Assembly: GCA_963666805.2 (NCBI GenBank)
Contig: CAXXWR010000006.1
Coordinates: 992,001-1,056,000 of the forward strand
DNA from: Fusibacter sp963666805
Lineage (GTDB): Bacteria > Bacillota > Clostridia > Peptostreptococcales > Acidaminobacteraceae
DNA: 64,000 nucleotides
Direction of reading: 5' to 3'
The position numbers and the translations under genes are program-made. The notes beneath the pieces were generated by a model. It saw nothing but the letters and a program-made list of their open reading frames with translations. It was not told where the DNA came from and made no database searches. Positions 53,143-62,978 of the stretch are shown piece after piece; position 1 is the first letter of the stretch; the number at the start of each line of letters is the position of its first letter.

Positions 53143-53225
53143 TTTTTTGATAAAAACATGCAGATAATAAATGACGTAGAGTTTGGGAATCCAAGCTCTA
53201 CCTTTTTGGAAAGGTGGATATAATA

Positions 53226-53735
53226 ATGATTAGTTCAAAACTCGAAAAGGTCATTAATGAACAAATCAATGCAGAATTTTATTCGGCTTATCTCTATCTC
53301 TCGATGTCAGCCTATTTCGAAAGTATTAATCTTCCGGGATTTGCAAATTGGATGAAGGTACAATTTGAAGAAGAACAGTTTCATGCAATGAAGTTCTTTA
53401 ATTATTTAATAGACCGTGGTGGTAGAGCAACACTTGGAGCGATTGAAACCCCTCAAAAATCATGGGAAAATCCGATTGATGTTTATGAAGAAACACTTAA
53501 ACATGAACAACATGTCACTGCTTTGCTTAATCAATTAGCAGATGTAGCAGATGAAGAGAGAGACAGACCAACACGGAATTTACTCATTTGGTTTATTGAT
53601 GAACAAGTTGAGGAAGAATCAACAGCGGAAACCATACTCAATGAATTAAAATTAATTGGCGGCGAAGGACATGGATTATTGATGTTAGATCGTGAATTAT
53701 CATCACGTGTTTTCACACCACCAACTAATGCATAA
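53226..53735 (+). CDS. Ferritin
   Basis: A 169-aa non-haem ferritin that oxidises and stores iron. N-terminal LEKVINEQINAEFYSAYLYLSMS and the later FEEEQFHAMKFF and DEQVEEE carry ferroxidase residues. The ATG at 53226 is better placed after AGGTGG than the one twelve bases before. It sits between the superoxide reductase and rubrerythrin genes, limiting free iron during oxidative stress. Confidence 0.9.
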   Translation: MISSKLEKVINEQINAEFYSAYLYLSMSAYFESINLPGFANWMKVQFEEEQFHAMKFFNYLIDRGGRATLGAIETPQKSWENPIDVYEETLKHEQHVTALLNQLADVADEERDRPTRNLLIWFIDEQVEEESTAETILNELKLIGGEGHGLLMLDRELSSRVFTPPTNA

Positions 53736-53758
53736 GAACATTTTGGCGTAGGTCTTAT

Positions 53759-53767
53759 GTGGATAAG
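53759..53767 (+). other. Single perfect DnaA box
   Basis: TGTGGATAA between the ferritin and rubrerythrin genes. It stands alone, so a functional role is uncertain. The upstream region of rubrerythrin shows no clear PerR box. Confidence 0.35.
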
Positions 53768-53804
53768 AACGTATAAGGTATTTTTTTTAAGGGAGGTATT
53801 TTAA

Positions 53805-54380
53805 ATGGCATCAATTAAAGGAACACAAACAGAACAAAACTTATTAAAAGCTTTTGCTGGTGAATCACAAGCGAGAAATCGTTACCAAATGTTTGCAAAA
53901 CAAGCTGAAAAAGATGGTTACCAACAAATTGCAGCTCTATTTTTAGAAACTGCTGACAATGAAAGAGTACATGCTAAAAAATTCTTTTCTTTCTTAGAAG
54001 GTGGAGCTGTAGAAATTACAGCATCTTATCCAGCAGGAAAAGTAGGAACAACACTCGAAAATTTAAAAGCAGCAGCAGCTGGTGAACATGAAGAATGGGA
54101 AGATTTATATCCAGCTTTTGCAAAAATTGCTAGAGAAGAAGGATTTCCTAAAGTTGCAGTGGCATTTGAAATGGTAGCTAAAGCTGAAGTAGAACATGAA
54201 GTGAGATACTTAAAATTAGCAGCTAATGTTGAAAATGGAACTGTATTCAAAAAAGATCAACCTGTAAGATGGAAATGTGCAAAATGTGGTTATGTACACG
54301 AAGGTCCAGAAGCACCTGGTACTTGCCCAACTTGTCAACATCCACAATCTTACTTTGAATTAAAAGAAGAAAATTATTAA
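53805..54380 (+). CDS. Rubrerythrin
   Basis: A 191-aa rubrerythrin that reduces hydrogen peroxide. The N-terminal di-iron domain (about 1-140) contains ESQARNRY, DNERVHAKKF and AEVEHEVRY, and the C-terminal rubredoxin-like domain has CAKCGYVHEG and CPTCQHP. It accepts electrons from rubredoxin. Strong GGGAGG site. End of the oxygen-defence cluster. Confidence 0.95.
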   Translation: MASIKGTQTEQNLLKAFAGESQARNRYQMFAKQAEKDGYQQIAALFLETADNERVHAKKFFSFLEGGAVEITASYPAGKVGTTLENLKAAAAGEHEEWEDLYPAFAKIAREEGFPKVAVAFEMVAKAEVEHEVRYLKLAANVENGTVFKKDQPVRWKCAKCGYVHEGPEAPGTCPTCQHPQSYFELKEENY

Positions 54381-54449
54381 GATTAGATGATTCAATGTTT
54401 ATTGAGTAAGCCTATAATAATCGGTTAAGACGTTAGTAGCGTCTTTCCT

Positions 54450-54480
54450 TAAAGAGATGATATTCGTATCATCTCTTTTG
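54450..54480 (+). terminator. Terminator after rubrerythrin
   Basis: AAAGAGATGATA, TTCG, TATCATCTCTTT, then T residues: a perfect 12-bp stem. A smaller stem (GACG/CGTC) just upstream may assist. Confidence 0.9.
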
Positions 54481-54514
54481 TTGTTTAGGGGGCGTTAAAA
54501 TCTCTCAACTTCTT

Positions 54515-54544
54515 TTGACATAAAGGATTTAAAAGTGTTAGAAT
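54515..54544 (+). promoter_or_regulatory. Promoter of the HD-domain gene
   Basis: TTGACA (54515-54520), an 18-base spacer, TAGAAT (54539-54544). Start expected near 54551, just before the ribosome binding site. Confidence 0.72.
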
Positions 54545-54586
54545 ATTAAGATAATAGACAGATGATGAGAGAATAAGGAGGCCGCC

Positions 54587-55147
54587 ATGACAAGAGAAGA
54601 AGCCTTTCATTGGCTAAATGAGAATGTAAAAAGTGAGAGTTTGATTAACCACTGTCTTTCTGTTGAAGCTTCTATGAGAGGTTATGCAGATCAATGGGGA
54701 GAAGATGTTGAATACTGGGGAATGTGTGGTTTATTACATGATATTGACTTTGAACAATATCCTGAAACTCACCCCCAACAAGGGGCTATGTGGCTCAAAG
54801 ACAAGGGATTTGATGAAGCGTTTGTAACAGCGGTTTTAGGTCATGGCAATGAAACAGGAGTTGCACGGGAAAGTCGATTAGCCAAAACCCTTTATGCTGT
54901 AGATGAATTATCTGGATTTGTTATTGCTGTGGCTTTAATGAGACCTGAAAAACTAGAGGGGATGACGCCTAAATCAGTTAAGAAAAAAATGAAATCTAAA
55001 AGCTTCGCAAAATCTGTATCAAGAGAAGACATTATAGAAGGTGCTGAAGACTTAGGGATTGATTTAAGTGTTCATATTCAAAATGTTATTGATGCTTTAA
55101 CAGCTGGTGAAGCGAGACTTAATAAAGAAGGCAGAACCCTGCTATAA
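54587..55147 (+). CDS. HD-domain protein
   Basis: A 186-aa HD-superfamily phosphohydrolase-like protein. His in NHCLSVEA, HD in GLLHDIDFE, and His in VLGHGN form the metal site. Homologues are often annotated only as HDIG-domain hydrolases, and no substrate can be given. Monocistronic; convergent with rnhA. Confidence 0.82.
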   Translation: MTREEAFHWLNENVKSESLINHCLSVEASMRGYADQWGEDVEYWGMCGLLHDIDFEQYPETHPQQGAMWLKDKGFDEAFVTAVLGHGNETGVARESRLAKTLYAVDELSGFVIAVALMRPEKLEGMTPKSVKKKMKSKSFAKSVSREDIIEGAEDLGIDLSVHIQNVIDALTAGEARLNKEGRTLL

Positions 55148-55168
55148 AAGACAAATGGACTTTTACCC

Positions 55169-55711
55169 TTAGCGGTATAAGTCCATTCCTTCGTTTGCAA
55201 GTGCATCAGCTTGATGATTGAGACTTGAAATAGTCATAAAGTCATCACGTGAATAATTAAGGCCATTAAAATCATTGAATTTTTGGTGCCATTTTTTAAT
55301 ATCAGCTGCTTTGTCATGATTAAGATGTCCTTTAATTTTATAAAATTTGACAGCTTTAAATTCATTAACGAGCGTAATTAACGTTTCCCATAATGCTTGA
55401 TTTTCAACAGGCTCTTTTTTGGCGGTTTTCCAACCGTTCATCTGCCATTTTACATACCATTTTTCTTTGAAACAATTCACGACATAGGCACTATCCGAAA
55501 ATATTTCGACGATAAGTTCTTTGGACTGGAGTGCTCTTAATCCTTCTATGACTGCGGTAAGTTCCATCACATTATTGGTAGTTTGAGGGGCACCACCAAA
55601 TAGGGTTTTAAGGTGTTCGTTATATTTTAAGACAGCACCCCAACCACCGATATTGCTTTCTTTACCATTACCAGAGCAGGCGCCATCGCATACTAAAGTT
55701 ACTTTCTTCAC
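55169..55711 (-). CDS. rnhA: Ribonuclease HI
   Basis: A 180-aa RNase H that degrades RNA in RNA-DNA hybrids. Acidic active-site residues are Asp in VCDGACSGN, Glu in VMELTAVI, Asp in FSDSAYV and Asp in HQADALA. An inserted stretch (about 140-165) lengthens it relative to the 155-aa norm. It begins with GTG after GGAGG. Confidence 0.9.
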   Translation of the reverse strand: MKKVTLVCDGACSGNGKESNIGGWGAVLKYNEHLKTLFGGAPQTTNNVMELTAVIEGLRALQSKELIVEIFSDSAYVVNCFKEKWYVKWQMNGWKTAKKEPVENQALWETLITLVNEFKAVKFYKIKGHLNHDKAADIKKWHQKFNDFNGLNYSRDDFMTISSLNHQADALANEGMDLYR

Positions 55712-55918
55712 AATAACCTCCTTTTTTTATCTATTATAACAAAGAAACGCTTGAGAGGGACATTTTTTATAATTATTAGTCTTCATCTGTAGATAGTCAA
55801 TAGTGGAAATGTTATAATCAAGTTTAGGAACATAAGACGATAATTAAAATGGGAATTGGAAAGACTAATGAATAGCCCTACTTATGACGATAGATAATGA
55901 ACACAAAGGAAGGCAAAT

Positions 55919-57508
55919 ATGCGCCAAATTAAAAGTGAAAAGTCAATTGAAAGACTTTATAAAATGATTAGACATAAAAGTATGACATTAACAATAGATG
56001 AAAAGCAGTATGAAGGATTCGCATTAAATTTACTCGAAGAAATACCTTATTTTAAAGAAAATCCCCAGCACAAGGGATTGCATATGATTGAATCAGATCC
56101 CATAGGACGTTCAATTGTTTGGGGATACGTTGATAAAGGGCATGCCAAAACATTAGTCCTCTATGGTCATCATGATGTTGTAGACGTCTCTGTTTATGGT
56201 TCATTAAGTGACTTGGCTTTTAATCCAGATGCCTTAAAGGTTCAATTAAGTGACCTTTGTCAAGAAGCTAGGGATGATGACTGGTTATTTGGGAGAGGCA
56301 GTGCCGACATGAAAGCAGGTAGTGCTGCTCAGTTAACAGCACTGGAAGCTCTAGCTCAAGAAGAGGGCGGACTGAATTTATTGTGGTTATCCTTACCCGA
56401 TGAAGAGAACCTTTCGCAAGGTATGCGTCATGCAGGAGACCTTCTCAACGAATTAAGTCATCGCTTCCATATGACCTATGAACTTGCCATTCAATCGGAA
56501 CCACATGAAAGAGGACCTCATAAAGAAGCGGTTATACATACCGGTTCTGTAGGTAAGATAATGCCTATGATATGGTGTAAAGGGGTGCCTGTTCACTGTG
56601 GTGAACTTTATAATGGCTTTAATCCAATGGGAATGATGGTTGAAGTAATTAAGGCTGTTAATCTCAATACGGAAATGTCGGATAAGGTAGAAGCTGAAAT
56701 GGTTGCGCCACCGACTTTTTTAGGCTGGATGGATTTTAGAAATCAATATAATGTCACAACGCCAGAAATTGTTGGGGCTTATTTTAATTGGCTATCACTC
56801 AATAATGATTATCAGAGCAAAATGGATCAATTAAAAGAATTATGCATATGGAGTATAGAAGATGCTATTAACCAGTATAATTACTCTTATAATCAATTTC
56901 TTAGAAAACACGGGCAAAGAAGTCATTGCGAACGCAATGATTGTGAGCCCTATGTTTTAACGTTCTCAGAATTGATTGAATGTTTACCTCAAGAGCATAG
57001 CCTTGAAGCCTACTATCAATTATGGCTCAACACGGGAGAGCATAATCAAACTTATCCACATGAAAAAATGTTCTTTTTTGTTAAATGGCTTATGGAAAAA
57101 GTGGATATAGATAAACCCTATATTGTAATTGGAATGATGAACACCCTTTATCCAGCCATTTCTTCACATCAGTATTATCTAGAGACCCTTCAATCAACAC
57201 TTCAGCATTATGAAAAAGAAGAAGAATATCCGATAAATATTAAGCGATTTTTTATGAATATATCTGATATGAGCTTTTATGCACCCCATGATGAAGGAAT
57301 ACAAGTTATTCTTGATAATATGCCGTCTCATTTTGTAGAAGAGCCTTATTTTTCAAAGAAAAATCTTGCTATGCCAACCATTAATATTGGACCTTGGGGT
57401 AAAAATTTGCATTTAAAAACAGAATGTGTCTATAAACCTGATGTTGAAAAACATGTGCCAGAATTGATTTGTTTAGTAGCTGACATACTCAGTCAATTAA
57501 GGGGCTAA
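55919..57508 (+). CDS. M20-family peptidase, RocB-like
   Basis: A 529-aa metallopeptidase-type protein close to RocB (arginine utilisation). The zinc motifs are GHHDVVD and GRGSADMKAGSAAQ, with EE in DEENL. Members hydrolyse amide bonds of amino-acid derivatives. The central dimerisation-like domain is longer than in classic M20 enzymes. Monocistronic with its own terminator. Substrate unverified. Confidence 0.82.
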   Translation: MRQIKSEKSIERLYKMIRHKSMTLTIDEKQYEGFALNLLEEIPYFKENPQHKGLHMIESDPIGRSIVWGYVDKGHAKTLVLYGHHDVVDVSVYGSLSDLAFNPDALKVQLSDLCQEARDDDWLFGRGSADMKAGSAAQLTALEALAQEEGGLNLLWLSLPDEENLSQGMRHAGDLLNELSHRFHMTYELAIQSEPHERGPHKEAVIHTGSVGKIMPMIWCKGVPVHCGELYNGFNPMGMMVEVIKAVNLNTEMSDKVEAEMVAPPTFLGWMDFRNQYNVTTPEIVGAYFNWLSLNNDYQSKMDQLKELCIWSIEDAINQYNYSYNQFLRKHGQRSHCERNDCEPYVLTFSELIECLPQEHSLEAYYQLWLNTGEHNQTYPHEKMFFFVKWLMEKVDIDKPYIVIGMMNTLYPAISSHQYYLETLQSTLQHYEKEEEYPINIKRFFMNISDMSFYAPHDEGIQVILDNMPSHFVEEPYFSKKNLAMPTINIGPWGKNLHLKTECVYKPDVEKHVPELICLVADILSQLRG

Positions 57509-57537
57509 GGTCTTAATCGGCTCTCGGGACTAAAGAA

Positions 57538-57578
57538 AAAGCGGTCTATCTTCTTTTTAAGAGAAGATAGACCGCTTT
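57538..57578. terminator. Bidirectional terminator
   Basis: AAAGCGGTCTATCTTC pairs perfectly (16 bp) with its complement at 57563-57578 around a 9-base loop. It is flanked by A- and T-rich ends, so it can serve the plus-strand peptidase and the minus-strand oligoendopeptidase. Confidence 0.88.
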
Positions 57579-57598
57579 ATTAATGTGATTTAAAGGAC

Positions 57599-57676
57599 TT
57601 ATCCACACTGTTAAGCGTTTACATTCACAGGCTTTCAACAAGTTATATCAATAAATGTGGATAAAGCTGTGGATAA
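57599..57676. other. Cluster of three perfect DnaA boxes
   Basis: TTATCCACA at 57599-57607 and its reverse complement TGTGGATAA at 57656-57664 and 57668-57676. The last two are on the same strand, 12 bases apart. The cluster lies in the 178-base gap between two convergent genes, where no promoter is needed. By chance about half of one perfect box would be expected in the whole window at even base use. Confidence 0.7.
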
Positions 57677-57686
57677 TGTTGAAAAA

Positions 57687-59453
57687 TCAAACTAATGTTT
57701 CATAAAGGTCAATATCGGCTTTAATGAGTTCTAATGAACGAACCCAAAAGTCTTTTTGAGTTGTATCAATGCCAACACTTTGACAAACGGATTCAATTGA
57801 CATTTTACCAGTGGCTTTTAATAATTTATCGTAGTCACTTGTAAATGCAGGCCCTTTTTCTTTAAAGATATCATAAAGTCCTGTAGCAAAAAGCAAACCA
57901 AAAGCATAAGGGAAATTATAATAATTACGTGCAGCATAGTAGTAGTGAACCTTGTTCAACCACATATAAGGATGAAGCACGTCTTCGTCTAAAGCGTCAC
58001 CATAAGCTTTCTTTTGCGCTGCAAGCATGCTGTCTTTAAATTCTTCAACTGAAAGCGGATGATCCTTTCTTTTTTCGAAGACAGTAGACTCAAAATAGAA
58101 ACGTGAAAGAATATCAACGATAACTTGTGTTGCCCCTTGAAGTCTATCTTCTAGTACGGCAATTTTGAGATCGTCATCGGCTGTTTTAAGTGTCGCGTTT
58201 CTAACGACTGTTTCACAGAAAATAGAAGCCGTCTCAGCAAGTGGCATTGGATAATGTGTATTGAAAGGAGCTTCATCTTTAAGACGATCCCCATGGAAAC
58301 CATGGCCTAATTCGTGTGCAATAGTGAGTACATTTTTGAGTTTGCCGTTGAAGTTTAAAAGAACACGACTTTGACCAATTGGAGGTATATTACTACAAAA
58401 TGCCCCACCACGTTTGCCAGCTTTAGGTTCAAAGTCTACCCAGTTTTCATCAAAAGCTCTTTGAGCAAATTGAGATAAATCACTTGAAAAATCAGCAAAG
58501 CTATTAACGACAAAAGTTTTGGCTTCTTCTATACTGTAGTCTTTATCTTCTTTACTAACAGGAGCAAGTAAGTCATAAAAAGGCATTGGACCTTGATGTC
58601 CCAAATGTTTAGCTTTGGCTTTAATATATCTTCTGAAATGAGGTAAATAAGCTTCCATAGATTCAATCATAGCATCTAAGGTTGCTTTTGACATTCTAGC
58701 ATTATAAAGGGTTTCAGAAAGTGGTGAGTCAAACCCTCTTAGTTCTGAAAGATAAAGCACTTCACCCTTGATACTGTTAAGAGCAGCAGCAGAAATTTCA
58801 GCATGTTTTTCATAAGCTTTAAGTTCGGCTTCATAAGCTTTTTTTCTGACAAGGGGATTGGCATCATAAGCCAGATTTCTAAGAGACATAATAGGCAATG
58901 TTTTGATATCACCTTCGAGTTCTATGTCACCAGTTAGTTGTGATGAAACTGTACTTTGAAGCATTTCCCAAGCAGTAGACCCTGTGTTTTTAAGGCTGGC
59001 AATTAGCATCTCTTCTTCTTCTGAAAGTGAGTATTTATTTTGATCTTTTAAAGATTCAAGATAAAACAGATGCGTCTTGATAAGCTCGCTTTTTTCAGCA
59101 AGTGCTTTTAAATTATCAACTGAGGCAAGCCATTTTTTTAAGCTTACAAGGGGTAGTGTCATCTGGTTAGCAAGGACGAAAACTTTGTCTTGTAGGGCAA
59201 TGGCATTTTGGTTACGGGTATCTGTTGCGTAGCTAAGTGACCCATAAGCGCCAAGTACTCTTAATTTGGACTCGTCTTCGCTCATTTCTTTTATCATCAC
59301 TTCAAGTGTCTTAATGGGTGATTGGTGATCACTGAGGTGTTGGTCAATGAGAACTTTATATTTATCAGTTAATCCTTCTAATATTTTAAGGTCGGTTTTG
59401 AGTTTTGGATCATCAAAACCTTTATATAAGGGCGTTAAATCCCAAGTATTCAT
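57687..59453 (-). CDS. M3-family oligoendopeptidase F
   Basis: A 588-aa cytoplasmic zinc peptidase that cleaves short peptides. The active site AHELGHGFHG holds HExxH, and the downstream Glu is in LAETASIFCE. It has the PepF domain order. Its nearest paralogue follows immediately upstream in transcription order. The gap between them is two bases. Confidence 0.92.
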   Translation of the reverse strand: MNTWDLTPLYKGFDDPKLKTDLKILEGLTDKYKVLIDQHLSDHQSPIKTLEVMIKEMSEDESKLRVLGAYGSLSYATDTRNQNAIALQDKVFVLANQMTLPLVSLKKWLASVDNLKALAEKSELIKTHLFYLESLKDQNKYSLSEEEEMLIASLKNTGSTAWEMLQSTVSSQLTGDIELEGDIKTLPIMSLRNLAYDANPLVRKKAYEAELKAYEKHAEISAAALNSIKGEVLYLSELRGFDSPLSETLYNARMSKATLDAMIESMEAYLPHFRRYIKAKAKHLGHQGPMPFYDLLAPVSKEDKDYSIEEAKTFVVNSFADFSSDLSQFAQRAFDENWVDFEPKAGKRGGAFCSNIPPIGQSRVLLNFNGKLKNVLTIAHELGHGFHGDRLKDEAPFNTHYPMPLAETASIFCETVVRNATLKTADDDLKIAVLEDRLQGATQVIVDILSRFYFESTVFEKRKDHPLSVEEFKDSMLAAQKKAYGDALDEDVLHPYMWLNKVHYYYAARNYYNFPYAFGLLFATGLYDIFKEKGPAFTSDYDKLLKATGKMSIESVCQSVGIDTTQKDFWVRSLELIKADIDLYETLV

Positions 59454-59455
59454 GG

Positions 59456-61219
59456 TTAAACCTCCTTTGAAAGTTCAATAAATTGATCAATATCTTTTTC
59501 AAGCATTGAAAGTGATTGTGTCCAAAACGCTTGAGATTCAGCATCAATGTCCATGATTTTACAAACATCAACAATAGACATTTTACCGGTGCTTGCTAAT
59601 AGCACATCATATTTAGAGACAAATTCTTCTGGTGCATCAAGATATTTGGCATAGAGACCTTTTGCAAATAGCAGACCAAAAGTATAAGGAAAATTATAAA
59701 AATTGAGTCCTGCAGAATAATAGTGTGATTTAATAAGCCACATATAAGGATGGAGAGATTCAGGATCAAGTCCGTCGCCATAAGCGGTTTTTTGAGCTTC
59801 AATCATGGCCTCTTTCATAAGGGCAACAGACAGGGGCTGTTCAGCTCGAATATCAAAGACTTTAGACTCAAATAAAAAGCGTGAATAAATATCACATACA
59901 ACTTGTGTACTATCTTGTAGAGTATTTTCAAGAATCGTGAAAGCTTCTTTTTTACTAGCAGTTTTAAGCGTCGCCTGATTAACAATCGTTTCGCAGAAAG
60001 TGGAAGCTGTTTCAGCAAGCGGCATAGGTGTATCTTGATTTAGAATACTCTCTTGACAAATACGTGTGGCATGATAGCCATGGCCTAATTCATGTGCCAA
60101 GGTAATGACATCTCCTAAAGACCCTGTAAAATTCGTTAAAACACGGAATTCATTAATTTTAGGAATATCAGCACAAAAAGCCCCTGACACTTTGCCAGCT
60201 TTAGGACTGACATCAATCCAATTTGAAGACATTGCAGTATGAGCCACTTCTTTTAAAGAATCAGAGAATTGACCAAATTGTTCTAGAATAAAATCACAAG
60301 CTTCTTCATAAGTGTAAGTTTTATTGAGTTCTCCCATAGGTGCAAATAAATCATAGAAAGGTAGACCCTTTTGATGGCCTAAAAGTTGCCCTTTTACCTT
60401 CAAGTATTCATGGAATTTTGGAAGGGATTTCTTCATGGCGCCGAGCATGGCTTCAAGCGTTTTAGGGCTCATATTGGTTTGCTCAAGCGTCATTTGAAGA
60501 GGAGACTCATAGCCACGACGTTTTGAAAGGGTAATCACTTCACCTTTAATAGCGTTGAGCGACATGCTGACCCCTTCATCTATTTTTTCGTAAGCTTTAA
60601 GTTCAGCATCATAAGCTGCTTTTCTGACATCAGCTTTGTCACTATAAGCTAAGTTTCTTATTTCTGAAATGGTCATGTTTTGTTTTTTACCATCAAGTGT
60701 CACATCGGCAGTGAGTTGTGATGTCAATTGACTTTGCAATAAACTGAAAGCATTTGACCCTGTAATGGATAAGTGTGAAGCCAAAACTTCTTCTCTTTCA
60801 GTGAGCATATGCTCAGCAGATTTAGACCAAGATTCAATGACAAAAGCATACTGAGTGAGCACTTTTGATGCATGAATCAAGTCGTCGACATTGGTGACAC
60901 TTTTGAGATAGGTTTTCATTTTCGCAAGGGGACCTGCGAGTTCAGAATTCATAATAGAAAGCTGATTCATATAATTAAGAGCATCTTTATTAGACGTATC
61001 AGCAGAGAAGTTAAGATTTGCATAAGTGAATGCAAGATAAAATGTTTCTAAAAATGATTCGAATTCAAGTATAAAGGACTCTAAACTAGTGGAATCCTTT
61101 ATTTTCTTAGCACTTTCATTAAGTGTTTTTATTTTTTCTTTTAAATATTTGATATCACCTAGAAAATGAGGATCATCAAATCCCTTATAAAGGGAATCAA
61201 GTTGCCAATTGTAATCCAT
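59456..61219 (-). CDS. M3-family oligoendopeptidase F, tandem paralogue
   Basis: A 587-aa homologue of the downstream gene. The active site AHELGHGYHA and LAETASTFCE are intact. The ATG at 61219 follows AGGAGG; the longer frame is not used. Both share DWLDSLYKGFDDP-like N-termini (this one NWQLDSLYKGFDDP), so they arose by tandem duplication. Different specificity is likely. Confidence 0.91.
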   Translation of the reverse strand: MDYNWQLDSLYKGFDDPHFLGDIKYLKEKIKTLNESAKKIKDSTSLESFILEFESFLETFYLAFTYANLNFSADTSNKDALNYMNQLSIMNSELAGPLAKMKTYLKSVTNVDDLIHASKVLTQYAFVIESWSKSAEHMLTEREEVLASHLSITGSNAFSLLQSQLTSQLTADVTLDGKKQNMTISEIRNLAYSDKADVRKAAYDAELKAYEKIDEGVSMSLNAIKGEVITLSKRRGYESPLQMTLEQTNMSPKTLEAMLGAMKKSLPKFHEYLKVKGQLLGHQKGLPFYDLFAPMGELNKTYTYEEACDFILEQFGQFSDSLKEVAHTAMSSNWIDVSPKAGKVSGAFCADIPKINEFRVLTNFTGSLGDVITLAHELGHGYHATRICQESILNQDTPMPLAETASTFCETIVNQATLKTASKKEAFTILENTLQDSTQVVCDIYSRFLFESKVFDIRAEQPLSVALMKEAMIEAQKTAYGDGLDPESLHPYMWLIKSHYYSAGLNFYNFPYTFGLLFAKGLYAKYLDAPEEFVSKYDVLLASTGKMSIVDVCKIMDIDAESQAFWTQSLSMLEKDIDQFIELSKEV

Positions 61220-61372
61220 TAATAGCCTCCTTCGGATTTTAATTAGATTCATTATATCATAAAAATATTTTTATATATCAGAATATTTTGTATATGGAAA
61301 TATAATCAATTAAGAAAAATCAAAAGGTGTAAGTTCTCCAATGAAAGGGTTATCAGAGTGTGGTGTGAGAAA

Positions 61373-62809
61373 TCAGGATTGATTTGGATGTTGATTGAGC
61401 ATCAAGTTAGGGTGTTTAGCCTTATATTGACTTTTAAACTCATACATACGCATATCAGCGATTTTACTTAAAACCTCAAAGACCATTGAATCATTTGGAA
61501 AAAATGAAAGACCATAACTAAAACTTACAGGCAAATGATAGACATTGTACTCAATCGTGTAGTCTTTATATTTTTCAAAGAGTGAAGCAAGTTTATCAGT
61601 GGCCGCTTCTGGTGTAGTATCGCGGAGGATAATGACAAATTCATCGCCGCCAATTCTGGCAAAAATATCATCTTTTTTAAGTTCTTTCTTTATAAGACTC
61701 GTAAAAGTGACGAGAACCTTGTCACCTGCTTGATGACCGTAACTGTCATTAATCGTTTTCAATCCATTTAGATCGCATAAAACAAAAGCATAGGGTTTCA
61801 AAGTTTTCATAGCATTATGGTTAAATTGGTCAAACAATTTTTCAAAATAGTTACGATTATAGACCCCTGTTAATCTATCATAATGTGAAAGGCGCATGGT
61901 TTCTTCTAAGAGAAGATTATTTTGAAGGGCAATAGAAATCTGTGAAGTAAAAAAATCAATCAATTGAATGTCAACATTAGCAAAGGCATTGGCATTAGTA
62001 CTATCAAGATTGAGAATGGCATATAATTTATGATCAATATAAATAGGTGAAGTCAGTGTATCAGCAATGTTTAGCCCCTCTGAATCATGAAGCAATTGGT
62101 ATTTATCTTCTTTTAAAATAGCCTTATCCAAAGTGTTAACATCAGAAATAATACTGGACTCTGATACGTCACCTTTACTTTTAATAAAGAGTAGTGTCTC
62201 TTCGAGTGAAAATGTAACTTCTTTTAAAATGTCATAGATATAACCGACACATGCTTCGTATTTAAAGCAGTGAGCATTTTCATCCCAAATGAGAATACTA
62301 CCTTTTTCAGCAGGTTCAATAACATCAATTGCGGCACTTAAAATACGTTCATAAAACGCAGTTTGATGGTCGCTTTGGAGGGTCTCTTGGCTAATGGTAA
62401 GCAGGGTTTCAAGTGTATGCGTTTTCGCATGATTTAATTTCTGTAAATGTTTTAAATCTTTTTGAACACTAGCCAATTTTTCTAATCCTGTATCAATGGT
62501 ATCGTTAAAGAGATTAAAAGCCTTCAATAAATAATGGAAAGGAATGAACTTGGAGGAAGATGTATAATGCACGTCATACGAGAAATCCAAGAAATCAAAA
62601 ATACGGCGATTACTTGAGTCGATAATTTGAGCAATTTGAGCGATTTTCCGATCAAAAACAAAGTACATACTGACTCCAACTAAAAAAATAACAGCGACAA
62701 AAACTATAAAATGTATTGAAAGCAAAAGTTTCGAAAGCACACCCAATAGAATCGATAATAAGAGGATGATGATAAGAGAAACTCCTATACGGATCCATCC
62801 ATTTTTCAT
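61373..62809 (-). CDS. Membrane GAF-GGDEF diguanylate cyclase
   Basis: A 478-aa signalling enzyme. Two N-terminal helices (about 5-50), a coiled-coil linker, a GAF domain (about 130-290) and a GGDEF domain (about 310-465). The catalytic motif GGDEF is intact in IGGDEFVIIL, so c-di-GMP synthesis from GTP is expected. Autonomous gene; sensed ligand unknown. Confidence 0.88.
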   Translation of the reverse strand: MKNGWIRIGVSLIIILLLSILLGVLSKLLLSIHFIVFVAVIFLVGVSMYFVFDRKIAQIAQIIDSSNRRIFDFLDFSYDVHYTSSSKFIPFHYLLKAFNLFNDTIDTGLEKLASVQKDLKHLQKLNHAKTHTLETLLTISQETLQSDHQTAFYERILSAAIDVIEPAEKGSILIWDENAHCFKYEACVGYIYDILKEVTFSLEETLLFIKSKGDVSESSIISDVNTLDKAILKEDKYQLLHDSEGLNIADTLTSPIYIDHKLYAILNLDSTNANAFANVDIQLIDFFTSQISIALQNNLLLEETMRLSHYDRLTGVYNRNYFEKLFDQFNHNAMKTLKPYAFVLCDLNGLKTINDSYGHQAGDKVLVTFTSLIKKELKKDDIFARIGGDEFVIILRDTTPEAATDKLASLFEKYKDYTIEYNVYHLPVSFSYGLSFFPNDSMVFEVLSKIADMRMYEFKSQYKAKHPNLMLNQHPNQS

Positions 62810-62978
62810 AATATATCTCCTTTAATACTATCCTTTAATTCTTTTAATGCTTTCTTAATACTTTTTATCTCGAGATACTTTATAATAGAATTAAGAAGCA
62901 ATTACAACTTGTTTTCATTATACCCCATTCATTGTGGGGATGAAACCTGAAGTATAAAAGTACAGGGGAGGTGACCAT

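Noticed and set aside
57509..57686. Possible oriC because of three DnaA boxes.
   Set aside because: No dnaA, dnaN or AT-rich unwinding repeat is nearby; a DnaA-holding cluster fits better.
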